Shown here one piece after another: positions 16,378 to 24,246 of a stretch of DNA of 64,000 nucleotides. Under the pieces are notes generated by a model. The model did not search any database. It was given only the letters and a program-made list of their open reading frames with translations, and was not told the origin of the DNA. The number at the start of each line of letters is the position of its first letter. The stretch's first letter is position 1. The position numbers and the translations under genes are program-made. This DNA comes from Enterococcus sp. DIV0212c (GTDB lineage Bacteria > Bacillota > Bacilli > Lactobacillales > Enterococcaceae), in NCBI RefSeq assembly GCF_017377505.1, contig NZ_JAFREN010000016.1, positions 124,001 to 188,000 on the forward strand, written 5' to 3'.

Positions 16378-18425
16378 AATGATTCTCCTTCCTTTAATAA
16401 CTGAATAATTGTTTCTTGATCGTTTGCTGCTAATAGCTTTTCTAAATTCTCTTTGTTCGATAAAATTTTCGTTAAACTCGCCAATGCTTTTAAATGCATT
16501 TCATTATCAATAGCTGCCAAACAGATAAAAATAGTGATTTCATGCTTTGGATCATCTAAAAGAAAAACAGGTTCTTCCACTTTCAAAAGGGACATCCCTA
16601 ATTGTTTGACGCCATCTTCGGGTCTTGCATGAGGCAGTGCGATTCCTTTGCCAATATGAATAAAGGCTCCATAATCTTTGACCTTTTGGATCATGGCTTC
16701 TATATAGTCCTCTGTGATTTTTCCCTGAGTTTTCAAAGGTTGGGCTGCATAAGCAATCGCTTCTTCCCACTTTAATTTTTTATCCGTCAACTGGATCATG
16801 TCTATCGTTAACAACTCTGATAACATTGGCTTCTCATCTTCTTTCACTTTCAGTTTTTTGATCATTTTCCGATTTAAGATACGGTACATTTTTTCTTTGG
16901 TAACCCCTTTTTTTAAGTCGATATAGGGCAATAAGGTTTCAATAATTTCGTCTATAGAAGGGACAACAATTCCTGGGATCAATAAATCTTCCTGCACACA
17001 GCGAATCAGATTGTTCTTTTCCAATTGGGACATGATCGGATTGACTAAATACATTTTCTTTGATGTATTCAACGGAACGCTAGAAAAAATCACATCATAA
17101 TCAGATTCCGCAATACTTTCTAATTGATCCACCGTGGTCGTTAAACTAAAATCAATCGTTGGAAAAAGTTCCTTCAACTCCGATTGCATAATCAAAGACG
17201 AACTAATACCGCTAGGACATAAAACCAACGCTTTATAGCGGATCACCCGATTTAATTCTCGTTGATTGCCGATTTCACCACCAAATAAAATCGTGAAGTA
17301 GCCAACTTCTTCATCTGGAATTGGTTGACCTATCAGTATTTCTAAAGGATGAAGTGCTATTTTGGTTAAGGCGAATAGTTCACCATATTGTTCTTTGATT
17401 TCCTCAGTCAACACATTCGCTAGCGAGAAACGATACTTGATTCTAAAAAAAGCTGGCACCAAATGATAAAAAAGGTCGAGTAATAATTTTCGATACGCTT
17501 TAAACTCGATTGCCGCTAAACGTTCCATCTCATGAATGATTTGACTCGCACATTCTAGTAAAAATTCTAACGCTGTATCACGGATTTCTCCTTGTGTGAT
17601 TGTCATAAAAATCAACGTGAAATAGAATTGCTCATTTTCAGGCTCAAGGATTTCAGGAAATTCAGCCAAAAACAGCTGACTTCCATTAAAAGCATTTAGC
17701 TCTTTTAACGTATCTTTTGCTTGTATATCCAATCTAAAAGAACATGTTTTTGCACGTCTTAAAACATACGCCATAAAATAAATCGTTTCTTCAATTCGAC
17801 TTGGCACAGTAACTAACTCACTTGCCTTGATTGCTTCAAAAAAATAAGAACGAACATCTGCTTCAAACGTTTTCGAATACTTTATCAATCCTTTTTTTAA
17901 GCCCCATTTTCCTGAAACAGACGAAACTACTTTTGCGATCATCTGGTGGGCTTGGATCCGAATATCCTCTTCACATCCAGACAAATAAAAACCACTTTTT
18001 CGTGAATAATCCAAACTGATTTTTTGTTTAGTTAACTGTTTCCGCAACTTTTTGATATCCGCTAAAATTGTATTCTTACTAACTTGAAGAAATTCTTGAT
18101 AATGATAAACAGATAGATCCTCTTCTGCTATAAACGTCAAAAGATAAAGCAAGGCTTGTCTTTCATATTCTGAATAAACGATTTCCGTTTCTAACTTACC
18201 AAAATGAAGTTCCAACCATTTATCAACTACTTGCTTTGAAAAATAGATTCTGTCTTTTTCCCAATAAATTGGTTCGTAGGAAAATTGTTGCAGCTGCTCA
18301 TTGAGCTTTCCTAGTTGATCGATCACTGTTTCTGTAGGCAAGCCTGTGATTTCATTGATTTCTTGAATGGCGTAACCCACTCTGTACGGCCTATTGATAA
18401 GATAACTCATTCGATAATCAATCAT
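16374..18425 (-). CDS. BglG/MtlR-type PRD regulator with fused EIIA domain
   Basis: A 683-residue transcriptional regulator. N-terminal HTH modules: residues 13-40 (RVGYAIQEINEITGLPTETV) and about 85-125 (YHYQEFLQVSKNTILADIKKL). The middle holds two PRD domains, and a EIIB-like segment around 385-470 contains ALVLCPSGISSSLIM with a Cys. The C-terminal 150 residues are a mannitol/Ntr-type EIIA, with the phosphorylatable His near residue 599 in IALPHARPEDG. The protein therefore can both sense PTS phosphorylation and, perhaps, supply the EIIA the operon lacks. It is the first gene, with a AGGAGG-type site and its own promoter. Activation of its own operon is the family expectation. Confidence 0.9.
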   Translation of the reverse strand: MIDYRMSYLINRPYRVGYAIQEINEITGLPTETVIDQLGKLNEQLQQFSYEPIYWEKDRIYFSKQVVDKWLELHFGKLETEIVYSEYERQALLYLLTFIAEEDLSVYHYQEFLQVSKNTILADIKKLRKQLTKQKISLDYSRKSGFYLSGCEEDIRIQAHQMIAKVVSSVSGKWGLKKGLIKYSKTFEADVRSYFFEAIKASELVTVPSRIEETIYFMAYVLRRAKTCSFRLDIQAKDTLKELNAFNGSQLFLAEFPEILEPENEQFYFTLIFMTITQGEIRDTALEFLLECASQIIHEMERLAAIEFKAYRKLLLDLFYHLVPAFFRIKYRFSLANVLTEEIKEQYGELFALTKIALHPLEILIGQPIPDEEVGYFTILFGGEIGNQRELNRVIRYKALVLCPSGISSSLIMQSELKELFPTIDFSLTTTVDQLESIAESDYDVIFSSVPLNTSKKMYLVNPIMSQLEKNNLIRCVQEDLLIPGIVVPSIDEIIETLLPYIDLKKGVTKEKMYRILNRKMIKKLKVKEDEKPMLSELLTIDMIQLTDKKLKWEEAIAYAAQPLKTQGKITEDYIEAMIQKVKDYGAFIHIGKGIALPHARPEDGVKQLGMSLLKVEEPVFLLDDPKHEITIFICLAAIDNEMHLKALASLTKILSNKENLEKLLAANDQETIIQLLKEGESL

Positions 18426-18443
18426 CTTGTCCCTCCTATACTC

Positions 18444-18471
18444 ACTATATAATGTAAACGCTACAAATCAA
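18444..18471 (-). promoter_or_regulatory. Probable promoter of the PTS-transketolase operon with a cre-like palindrome
   Basis: On the minus strand: -35 TTGATT (18471-18466), 16-nt spacer, -10 TATAGT (18449-18444), about 20 nt before the start codon. The spacer carries TGTAAACGCTACA (18453-18465, plus strand), which matches the CcpA cre consensus except for one missing base. CcpA control is therefore plausible but not certain. Confidence 0.45.
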
Positions 18472-18524
18472 AGAAACGTTGGGTCTAATCTGTTTTTGAT
18501 TTTTCAAAATAATTGGACTCAATT

Positions 18525-18586
18525 AAAAAAATAACAAAATAGCTATGGAAGTCAACTGATTGCTGACTCCATAGCTATTTTGTTAT
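18525..18586 (-). terminator. Strong terminator after the YdaT-like gene
   Basis: ATAACAAAATAGCTATGGA pairs with TCCATAGCTATTTTGTTAT across a loop that adds a TCA/TGA pairing. On the minus strand a run of seven T follows. It ends the SDR-YdaT transcript. Confidence 0.9.
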
Positions 18587-18614
18587 GAACATCTAAAAAC
18601 GTCGCTTTATATAA

Positions 18615-19049
18615 TTAAATATTAGGCTTTTCATCTTTTTTATAGGCAATAACGTTTGATTCTTTATTTTCAGCGATTTCTTTCGCTCTTTTCAGTGCTT
18701 GTTCTTTAGTATCAAATGAATCGACCGCTTTTTCAGCATTCTTTGTCTGAACATACCACCGATTTTCCTTATAATAAACCAAAACATCATTGTCCAACAA
18801 CTCTGTATTGATATGTTTATTGCCGTGTTTGTCTGTCTTTTTAGGATCAGCTTCTTTCTTAAAAGCGGTTTTTTCAGTATCCGTTGCTTCATCCAGCCAC
18901 TTTTTTGATTGAGAAATCGCAATCGGGATTGCTCTGTCATCTGGATACCCTTCACTGACTAACGCATTGGCGATTTCAATGGCTTTCTTTTTTAACAACG
19001 GCTCAAAGTTTTTAAACGAACTTGGATAATCCTTTAAATCCCAAGGCAT
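18615..19049 (-). CDS. YdaT-like general stress protein (DUF2188-type C-terminus)
   Basis: A 144-residue protein starting at the ATG at 19049, which has AAGGAGATGG just upstream; the ORF continues 10 codons further up without a site. The N-terminus MPWDLKDYPSSFKN, then KKKAIEIANALVSEGYPDDRAIPIAISQSKKW, closely matches my memory of Bacillus subtilis YdaT. The C-terminal 55 residues (VLVYYKENRWYVQTKNAEKA... ALKRAKEIAENKESNVIAYKKD) match the DUF2188 pattern of a short beta-hairpin and helix. YdaT is a general stress protein of unknown biochemistry. Here it follows the stress-type dehydrogenase by 30 nt, in the same transcript. Confidence 0.82.
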   Translation of the reverse strand: MPWDLKDYPSSFKNFEPLLKKKAIEIANALVSEGYPDDRAIPIAISQSKKWLDEATDTEKTAFKKEADPKKTDKHGNKHINTELLDNDVLVYYKENRWYVQTKNAEKAVDSFDTKEQALKRAKEIAENKESNVIAYKKDEKPNI

Positions 19050-19079
19050 TGTTATCCATCTCCTTAATAATAAAATCAA

Positions 19080-19967
19080 TTAAGCAAAGAAGCTACCGCC
19101 CGTAATTGAGTAAACTTGTCCAGTCACATAGCTGGCCTCATTTGAAGCTAAAAAAACATAAACAGCAGCTAATTCAGCAGGTTGTCCAGCTCGACCAATT
19201 GATTCATTCTGTCCAAATTCTGGAATTTTTTCTGGCGGTTGTCCCCCACATATTTGCAAGGCAGTCCAAATAGGTCCTGGGGCAACTGTGTTTACACGAA
19301 TTCCTGAAGGAGCTAATTGTGCCGATAATCCTTTACTAAATGAAGTGATTGCCCCTTTTGTCGCTGCATAATCTAATAAATTTGCACTTGGTTCAGCACT
19401 TTGAATCGAAGTCGTTGTAATAATACTACCGCCTTTTGGCAAGTAGTCTAACGCTTCTTGTACTGCCCAATACATTGATATGATATTTGTCGTATAAGTA
19501 TCCATGATTTGTTGCGTCGATAGGTCTTTGATTTTTTCAACTGCCTGCTGCATTCCAGCATTCAATACTAAAATATCTAAACCACCTAATTCTTTTGCAG
19601 CCTCATGAATAAGGTCTCGAGTGAATGTTTCTTCTTTTAAATCACCTGGCAATAATACTGCTTTGCGGCCTTCAGATTCGATCAATGTTTTCACTTCTTT
19701 GGCATCTGCCTCTTCAAAAGGTAAATAATTGATCGCTACATCAGCTCCTTCTCGAGCATAGGCAATGGCTGCTGCACGTCCGATTCCAGAGTCTCCACCT
19801 GTGATCAAGGCTTTGCGACCTGCCAGTTTGCCCGATCCTTTGTAAGTTGATTCTCCACAATCAGGTACAGGTGTCATTTTTTGTTGTAATGCAGGTGCTT
19901 CTTGTGATTGTTTTTCAAATTTCCCATCGTAGAATCTTGTTAACGGATTTTCGATTTTTTCTGTCAT
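19080..19967 (-). CDS. SDR-family oxidoreductase, YdaD/YghA-like stress type
   Basis: A 295-residue classical short-chain dehydrogenase with a 40-residue N-terminal extension typical of the YghA/YdaD group. The cofactor site is [10 protein letters not shown], followed by NAG in LVLNAGMQ and a Ser upstream of YAATK. The C-terminal [15 protein letters not shown] and [11 protein letters not shown] are standard. It should be NAD(P)-dependent; the substrate is unknown (aldehydes and alcohols in relatives). AGGAGG precedes the ATG. Pairing with a YdaT-like gene suggests a stress operon, matching the B. subtilis general stress members. Confidence 0.88.
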   Translation of the reverse strand: MTEKIENPLTRFYDGKFEKQSQEAPALQQKMTPVPDCGESTYKGSGKLAGRKALITGGDSGIGRAAAIAYAREGADVAINYLPFEEADAKEVKTLIESEGRKAVLLPGDLKEETFTRDLIHEAAKELGGLDILVLNAGMQQAVEKIKDLSTQQIMDTYTTNIISMYWAVQEALDYLPKGGSIITTTSIQSAEPSANLLDYAATKGAITSFSKGLSAQLAPSGIRVNTVAPGPIWTALQICGGQPPEKIPEFGQNESIGRAGQPAELAAVYVFLASNEASYVTGQVYSITGGSFFA

Positions 19968-20179
19968 CTTGATTCCTCCTATGAATTTGTTGCCAATAAA
20001 AAGTAACTACCAGCCTACCCTTTTACCCTAATACAAAATACTAGCTCTGACAAATCATACGTTTTTAACAGTTCAAGCGTTCCTATAAGTTGATATCTTT
20101 TGCTTCTCAATTAAAAAACTTTATAATCAAGCTAAGCAGAATTTTTATAAAAAAAGCGTGTGATAAAGACGGTTCAAGG

Positions 20180-20228
20180 ATTTTTTCCTATTTTTCAGTC
20201 GAGCCTGAACGAGTCCGCTATGCTTTTA
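20180..20228 (+). promoter_or_regulatory. Probable CPBP gene promoter; 3' half of the recurrent element (copy D)
   Basis: -35 CAGTCG (20196-20201), 17-nt spacer AGCCTGAACGAGTCCGC, -10 TATGCT (20219-20224). The preceding TTTTTTCCTATTTTT block and the spacer match the elements before lemA and the UvrA-like gene. The stretch TTCAGTCGAGCCTGAA is a near-palindrome covering the -35, reminiscent of CesR/LiaR-type boxes. The 5' hairpin half is absent. The leader to the start codon is short, about 16 nt. Confidence 0.6.
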
Positions 20229-20246
20229 AAATTAGGAGGTATTTTC

Positions 20247-20876
20247 ATGTCAGAAAAAAAACAAGGATATTCTTTAGCTTTTGGCGTCATTTTTATTGGA
20301 ATTTTATATCAACTCTTACCAATTATCTTTACCGTATCTCCTGTATTAGATTTTTTTGCTATATTCTTTAATGCTGTTTTAGCAGGTTTACTTTCTTACA
20401 TTATTTTAAAAGACGAATTTATTGACTGGTTTAAACATTTTAGTTTTAAATGGCTTCTTATCGGTATTCCTCTATTATTCCTTACTTCTTTAATCTTTGG
20501 AAATCTGTGGCAATTGATTTCTGGGGCAACACCGACAGCGAATGCGATTAATGACAGCTTAACTTGGACTTATGTTGTGACTCATGTACCGATTATGATT
20601 TTAGGGGAAGAATTACTAAGTATCCCGTTACTTTATAGCGCTTGGAGAAAATGGAACTGGAAATTTTGGCAAGCTTCTTTATTCTGTTCAACGCTATTTG
20701 CTTTATGGCATCTCACAGCGTATGATTTCAACGTACTTCAAATTTTAGTCACCATTATTCCTAGCCGCTTAGTTTTGAATTATTTATTTAAAAAGACGGA
20801 CTCGATTTGGGTGACTTGGCTTGTTCATTTAGCCTTTGATACACTTAGCTTCTTACCTGTTTTATTATTTGTTTAA
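20247..20876 (+). CDS. CPBP (CAAX-protease-like) intramembrane protein
   Basis: A 210-residue membrane protein starting at the ATG at 20247 with AGGAGG 9 nt upstream; the ORF is open further upstream but through the promoter. About six hydrophobic segments. The CPBP/Abi motifs are: motif 1 GEELLSIPL (glutamates present, the usual Arg of EExxxR missing), motif 2 FALWH, motif 3 HLAFD. Members are intramembrane glutamic-type proteases or scaffold proteins; in lactic acid bacteria many are linked to bacteriocin immunity or envelope stress. Loss of the Arg may alter activity. A terminator follows. Confidence 0.8.
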   Translation: MSEKKQGYSLAFGVIFIGILYQLLPIIFTVSPVLDFFAIFFNAVLAGLLSYIILKDEFIDWFKHFSFKWLLIGIPLLFLTSLIFGNLWQLISGATPTANAINDSLTWTYVVTHVPIMILGEELLSIPLLYSAWRKWNWKFWQASLFCSTLFALWHLTAYDFNVLQILVTIIPSRLVLNYLFKKTDSIWVTWLVHLAFDTLSFLPVLLFV

Positions 20877-20892
20877 ACTAAAATATACATTA

Positions 20893-20938
20893 GAAGATAA
20901 ATCAAAACTTACCCAAGTTCTGGTTTGTCTTCTTTTAG
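20893..20938 (+). terminator. Terminator after the CPBP gene
   Basis: GAAGATAAATCAAAACTT (20893-20910) and AAGTTCTGGTTTGTCTTC (20915-20932) form a long stem with a few G-U or mismatched pairs and a 4-nt loop, followed by TTTTAGTTT. Confidence 0.75.
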
Positions 20939-21098
20939 TTTCTTCAACTTTTCAATAAGTCCCTTCCTTTGTCATATATTATAAAAATCCTTATAATTAA
21001 AGAGATATGGGAAACTGATTTTACGTTTAATTTTATTGTGCTAAAAAAATAGGTCTTAAGATGGATGACAAAACATTGCAGAAACATTACAATATCAT

Positions 21099-21250
21099 TA
21101 CATCAAGTTTAAAAAGCTCGTTACACTTTTATTAATATCTAGTTCTCAGGCTAGTCTTTCGGAAAAAAGATAAAATCTGTCTGTGACTTAAGCGTCACAA
21201 TCACATTTTCCTATTTTTCTGTCAAGACTGGACGAGCCTGTTATACTTTT
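21099..21250 (+). repeat. Recurrent promoter/hairpin element upstream of lemA (copy C with a degenerate tandem neighbour)
   Basis: Copy C runs from CTAGTTCTCAGGCTAG (21140) to GAGCCTGTTATAC (about 21246). Stems: CAGGCT (21147-21152) with AGCCTG (21235-21240); AGTCTT (21153-21158) with AAGACT (21224-21229); GGAAAA with TTTTCC; AAAAT with ATTTT; apical GTGAC with GTCAC (21183-21187, 21194-21198). A weaker promoter-like relative, TACACT followed by TTTTATTAATATCTAG, lies directly upstream (21122-21140) and parallels TATACTTTTATTGGTATCCAG at the end of copy C. The rest of the 430-nt gap between the CPBP gene and lemA holds no gene. Confidence 0.65.
21219..21247 (+). promoter_or_regulatory. Probable lemA promoter within element copy C
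   Basis: -35 CTGTCA (21219-21224), 17-nt spacer AAGACTGGACGAGCCTG plus T-type context, extended -10 TGTTATACT (TATACT 21242-21247). The architecture equals those before the CPBP gene and the UvrA-like gene. The inferred leader to lemA is about 50 nt. Confidence 0.6.
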
Positions 21251-21306
21251 ATTGGTATCCAGCTTCACGAGCTCACTTAGCTTTTAAATTTTAGGAGGAG
21301 AAATTT

Positions 21307-21906
21307 ATGAAAAACAACAAAACAAGATTTGGCTTGATCGCTGTAATCGTCATTGTTTTAATCGGCGTATTCGGCATCAGTCAGTACAACGGATTAGCGA
21401 AGAAAGAACAATCTGTCGAGTCGCAATGGAGTCAAGTGGAAAATGTGATGCAGCGTAGAGCCGATCTGGTTCCTAACTTAGTCAACAGTGTTAAAGGCAG
21501 CATGCAGCAAGAACAAAAGGTCTTTGGTGACATCGCTAAAGCTCGTGAAGCTTACGGTTCTGCCAATAATGATTCAGATAAAATCAAAGCCAGTCAAGAA
21601 CTGGACCAATCAGTTGGTACCTTGATCAATGTCATCAATGAAAATTATCCAGAACTAAAATCAAATGATAACGTGCAAACATTAATGACTCAATTAGAAG
21701 GAACAGAAAACCGCATTTCGGTTGAACGTAAACGTTACAATGATGTCGTGAAAGAATACAACGAACAAGTAGTTTCTTTCCCTAAAAATATCTTTGCAAA
21801 TATGATGGGTCTAGGTAAGAAGGATTACTTTAAAGCTGATCCAACAGCCAGCACTGTGCCTTCTGTGAATTTTGATAATTCTACTAGCACTTCTAGTGGG
21901 AAGTGA
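21307..21906 (+). CDS. lemA: LemA-family membrane protein
   Basis: A 199-residue protein with one N-terminal membrane segment (GLIAVIVIVLIGVFGISQY, residues 9-27). A long helical domain follows, with the family pattern SQVENVMQRRADLVPNLVNSVKG, ENYPELKSNDNVQTLMTQLEGTENRISVERKRYNDVVKEYNEQV and the closing FPKNIFANMMG. The C-terminus is a Ser/Thr-rich tail. LemA proteins have an N-out topology in relatives and unclear function, and are commonly paired with a TPM-domain protein, as here. AGGAGG precedes the ATG; transcription probably starts at the recurrent element promoter, suggesting envelope-stress control. Confidence 0.93.
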   Translation: MKNNKTRFGLIAVIVIVLIGVFGISQYNGLAKKEQSVESQWSQVENVMQRRADLVPNLVNSVKGSMQQEQKVFGDIAKAREAYGSANNDSDKIKASQELDQSVGTLINVINENYPELKSNDNVQTLMTQLEGTENRISVERKRYNDVVKEYNEQVVSFPKNIFANMMGLGKKDYFKADPTASTVPSVNFDNSTSTSSGK

Positions 21907-21912
21907 TGATCG

Positions 21913-22719
21913 ATGAAACTTTTTAGACGAGGTTTATTGCCTAGCGTATTATTTTTCCTTGTCACCTTTTTCGTCAGCTTTCAAGTACCAGCATATGCTG
22001 AATTACCCGCTTCACCAGATCGTTTTTATCTAGACCAACCTGGGATCCTTGATGAAACAACTAAAAATCTAGTTGAGAGAAAAGGCGAGCTCTATAAAGA
22101 AAAAACAGAAGCACCTCAAGTTGTTTTAGCTGTGATCGATTCGACTGATGGAGATAGTGTTGATAGCTATGCACCCGATCTTTTTCAAAAATGGAAAATC
22201 GGAAATCAAAAAGAAGATAACGGTGTTTTGATTCTTTACGCAGTCAATGGCGGTGAACGAAATGTCCGGATCGAAGTCGGTTATGGTTTGGAAGATGTCA
22301 TCACCGATAGCGTTGCCGGTAATATTCTACAACATGCTAAAGACGATTTGAAATCAAGTAATGCTGCTTCAGTCAATAAAGGACTGCAATACACATTTAA
22401 CGCAGTTACTACTTTGATCGATAAACATTATGACTATCCAGCCGATAAAAATGCATTGTCAGCTGACGAGATAGACCAAGTTTCCTCAGATGACGATTCT
22501 GATGGAGAAGGAATTTTCAGTATTTTCTTTGTCTTACTGATTATCTTACCTTTCCTGCTTTCTAAAGGAGGACGTGGTGGTGGCCGTGGAAGTGGTCCTT
22601 GGTATTGGGGCGGCGGCGGTTTTGGCGGCGGCTCTTCAAGTGGAGGTGGCGGATTCGGTGGCGGCGGTGGCTTCTCCGGAGGCGGCGGTTCTTCTGGTGG
22701 CGGCGGCGCTAGTATTTAA
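21913..22719 (+). CDS. TPM-domain (YgcG-type) secreted/membrane protein
   Basis: A 268-residue protein. Signal peptide about 1-29 (ending AYAELPAS), TPM_phosphatase domain about 35-170 (FYLDQPGILDETTKNLVERKGEL, WKIGNQKEDNGVLILYAVN, VRIEVGYGLEDVITDSVAGNIL), a membrane segment near 197-215, then a Gly/Ser-rich cytoplasmic tail of about 50 residues. It overlaps functionally with LemA in the widespread LemA-TPM gene pair. The start is 6 nt after the lemA stop, with only a weak site, so translation is probably coupled. Function is uncertain; relatives have been linked to membrane or photosystem maintenance. Confidence 0.9.
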   Translation: MKLFRRGLLPSVLFFLVTFFVSFQVPAYAELPASPDRFYLDQPGILDETTKNLVERKGELYKEKTEAPQVVLAVIDSTDGDSVDSYAPDLFQKWKIGNQKEDNGVLILYAVNGGERNVRIEVGYGLEDVITDSVAGNILQHAKDDLKSSNAASVNKGLQYTFNAVTTLIDKHYDYPADKNALSADEIDQVSSDDDSDGEGIFSIFFVLLIILPFLLSKGGRGGGRGSGPWYWGGGGFGGGSSSGGGGFGGGGGFSGGGGSSGGGGASI

Positions 22720-22760
22720 AAACCGAAACATTCCTATTTGATTTGAATAACTCAAGTTTA

Positions 22761-22790
22761 GAGCAAACCCTTGCTGGTTTGCTCTTTTTT
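22761..22790 (+). terminator. Terminator of the lemA-TPM operon
   Basis: GAGCAAACC and GGTTTGCTC form a 9-bp perfect stem with a 6-nt loop followed by six T. Confidence 0.92.
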
Positions 22791-22828
22791 ACTTCTAAAA
22801 ACAATATATACAATCATTAAATACAAAA

Positions 22829-22880
22829 GTATAGACATTATATAAATAAAGTGGTATATTAACTTTTGTAATCGATTACA
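22829..22880 (+). promoter_or_regulatory. Promoter, GntR operator and perfect cre site of the EIIC gene
   Basis: -35 TAGACA (22832-22837), 17-nt spacer, -10 TATATT (22855-22860). The operator GTATAGAC (22829-22836) overlaps the -35 and is the reverse complement of the GTCTATAC found before the gntR and GH1 genes. TGTAATCGATTACA (22867-22880) is a perfect match to the cre consensus TGWAANCGNTNWCA and sits at the expected transcription start, a road-block position for CcpA. Confidence 0.85.
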
Positions 22881-22905
22881 AATAGAATATAAAGGACTGA
22901 TTAGT

Positions 22906-24174
22906 ATGAATGGCTTTATGGATTCTCTTGGAGAAAAGATCATGCCGCTTGCAAATAAGCTTGGTCAAAACCGCTATCTCTCTGTTCTCAGAGATGCGTT
23001 TATGTTATCTTTTCCATTGACTATGTTTGGATCAATCGTCGTTGTGATCAATAACTTACCTTTTTTTAGTGATGCAACTAAAGGTACATTATCCTCACTA
23101 TTTGGTAACGGTCAAAATGCCACAATGAGCATCATGGCTGTTTTTGTTACATTTGGTATTGGCTATTATTTATCTAAATCCTATGATGTCGAGGGGATTT
23201 TTGGCGGAGCTGTTTCGTTTGCTAGTTTTCTTCTTTTAACCCCTTTTATGATGACGCTTGAAGATGGCACAGAAGTTTCTGGTGTATTATCTTTAGATCG
23301 TTTAGGCGCTAAGGGTATGTTTATCGGAATGATCGCCGCCTTTCTTGCTGGTGAAATTTATTGTAGAATTACCAAAAAAGGCTGGCAAATAAAAATGCCT
23401 GATGGTGTCCCACCTGCTGTTGCCAAGTCATTTGCTGCGTTGATTCCTGCTATTCTAACATTGTCTGTTTTTCTATTTATCAACGCAATCGTAACAGGTC
23501 TATTTAATACAAATCTGCACGACGTTATCTACGAAATAATTCAAAAACCATTAGTTGGTTTAGGTAGTAGTTTACCAGCCACTTTGATTGCTTTATTCTT
23601 TGTTCAATTCCTATGGTTCTTCGGTTTACATGGTCAAATCATCGTTAATTCCGTAATGGACCCAATTTGGAATACCCTGATGTTAGAAAATTTAGATGCC
23701 TATAAAGCAGGGGAAAAATTACCGCATATCATCACAAAACCATTTATGGAAACCTTTACTGTCGGACTTGGCGGCTCTGGTATGACACTCGCAGTTATTT
23801 TAATCATGGCGTTTGTCATGAAGAAAAAGCAATATCGAGATATTGGTCGTTTAAGTCTAGCACCTGGAATTTTTAACGTAAATGAGCCTGTTATTTTTGG
23901 CTTACCGATCGTTTTGAATGCAACGATCTTAATTCCTTGGGTATTAGCGCCACTGATCGTTACGGTGCTTAACTATCTTGTTATGGCCGCCGGTATTGTG
24001 CCGCCGCCAACTGGTGTATCCGTTCCTTGGACTGTTCCGATTTTCTTTAGTGGCATGTTAGCTACAAATTCAATCTTAGGCGGTATTTTACAACTTGCGG
24101 ATCTAGTTCTTGTAGGTCTTATCTGGTACCCATTCTTACGTTTATTAGATAAAGAAAAAGAAAGTGCGATTTAA
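22906..24174 (+). CDS. PTS cellobiose/lactose-family permease, EIIC
   Basis: A 422-residue polytopic EIIC of the Lac (cellobiose/beta-glucoside) PTS family. Ten or so hydrophobic segments; landmarks LRDAFMLSFPLTMFGSIVVVINNLPFF, VPPAVAKSFAALIPA, FFVQFLWFFGLHGQ and FNVNEPVIFGLPIVLN. The family imports beta-glucosides with phosphorylation. No EIIA or EIIB gene is adjacent, so those must come from another locus. The divergent-end GH1 enzyme at 25028-26422 and the HutC-type regulator share the same operator, which defines a beta-glucoside unit. The start ATG follows AAAGGA. Confidence 0.9.
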   Translation: MNGFMDSLGEKIMPLANKLGQNRYLSVLRDAFMLSFPLTMFGSIVVVINNLPFFSDATKGTLSSLFGNGQNATMSIMAVFVTFGIGYYLSKSYDVEGIFGGAVSFASFLLLTPFMMTLEDGTEVSGVLSLDRLGAKGMFIGMIAAFLAGEIYCRITKKGWQIKMPDGVPPAVAKSFAALIPAILTLSVFLFINAIVTGLFNTNLHDVIYEIIQKPLVGLGSSLPATLIALFFVQFLWFFGLHGQIIVNSVMDPIWNTLMLENLDAYKAGEKLPHIITKPFMETFTVGLGGSGMTLAVILIMAFVMKKKQYRDIGRLSLAPGIFNVNEPVIFGLPIVLNATILIPWVLAPLIVTVLNYLVMAAGIVPPPTGVSVPWTVPIFFSGMLATNSILGGILQLADLVLVGLIWYPFLRLLDKEKESAI

Positions 24175-24188
24175 TTGCACTTTCTTTT
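24160..24188 (+). terminator. Terminator overlapping the end of the EIIC gene
   Basis: GAAAGTGC (24160-24167) and GCACTTTC (24177-24184) pair around a 9-nt loop that includes the stop codon; TTTTCTTT follows. Confidence 0.8.
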
Positions 24189-24194
24189 CTTTAA

Positions 24195-24223
24195 TTGTCT
24201 ATACATTCATAATCAGTTACAAT
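24195..24223 (+). promoter_or_regulatory. Promoter and autoregulatory operator of the gntR gene
   Basis: -35 TTGTCT (24195-24200), 17-nt spacer, -10 TACAAT (24218-24223). GTCTATAC (24197-24204), fitting the HutC-subfamily GTNTANAC pattern, overlaps the -35. Confidence 0.8.
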
Positions 24224-24246
24224 ACAGATGAGGAGGTTGTAACGAC

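Noticed and set aside
20090..20371. Open frame overlapping the CPBP gene start
   Set aside because: It runs through the promoter in another frame and has no coding features.
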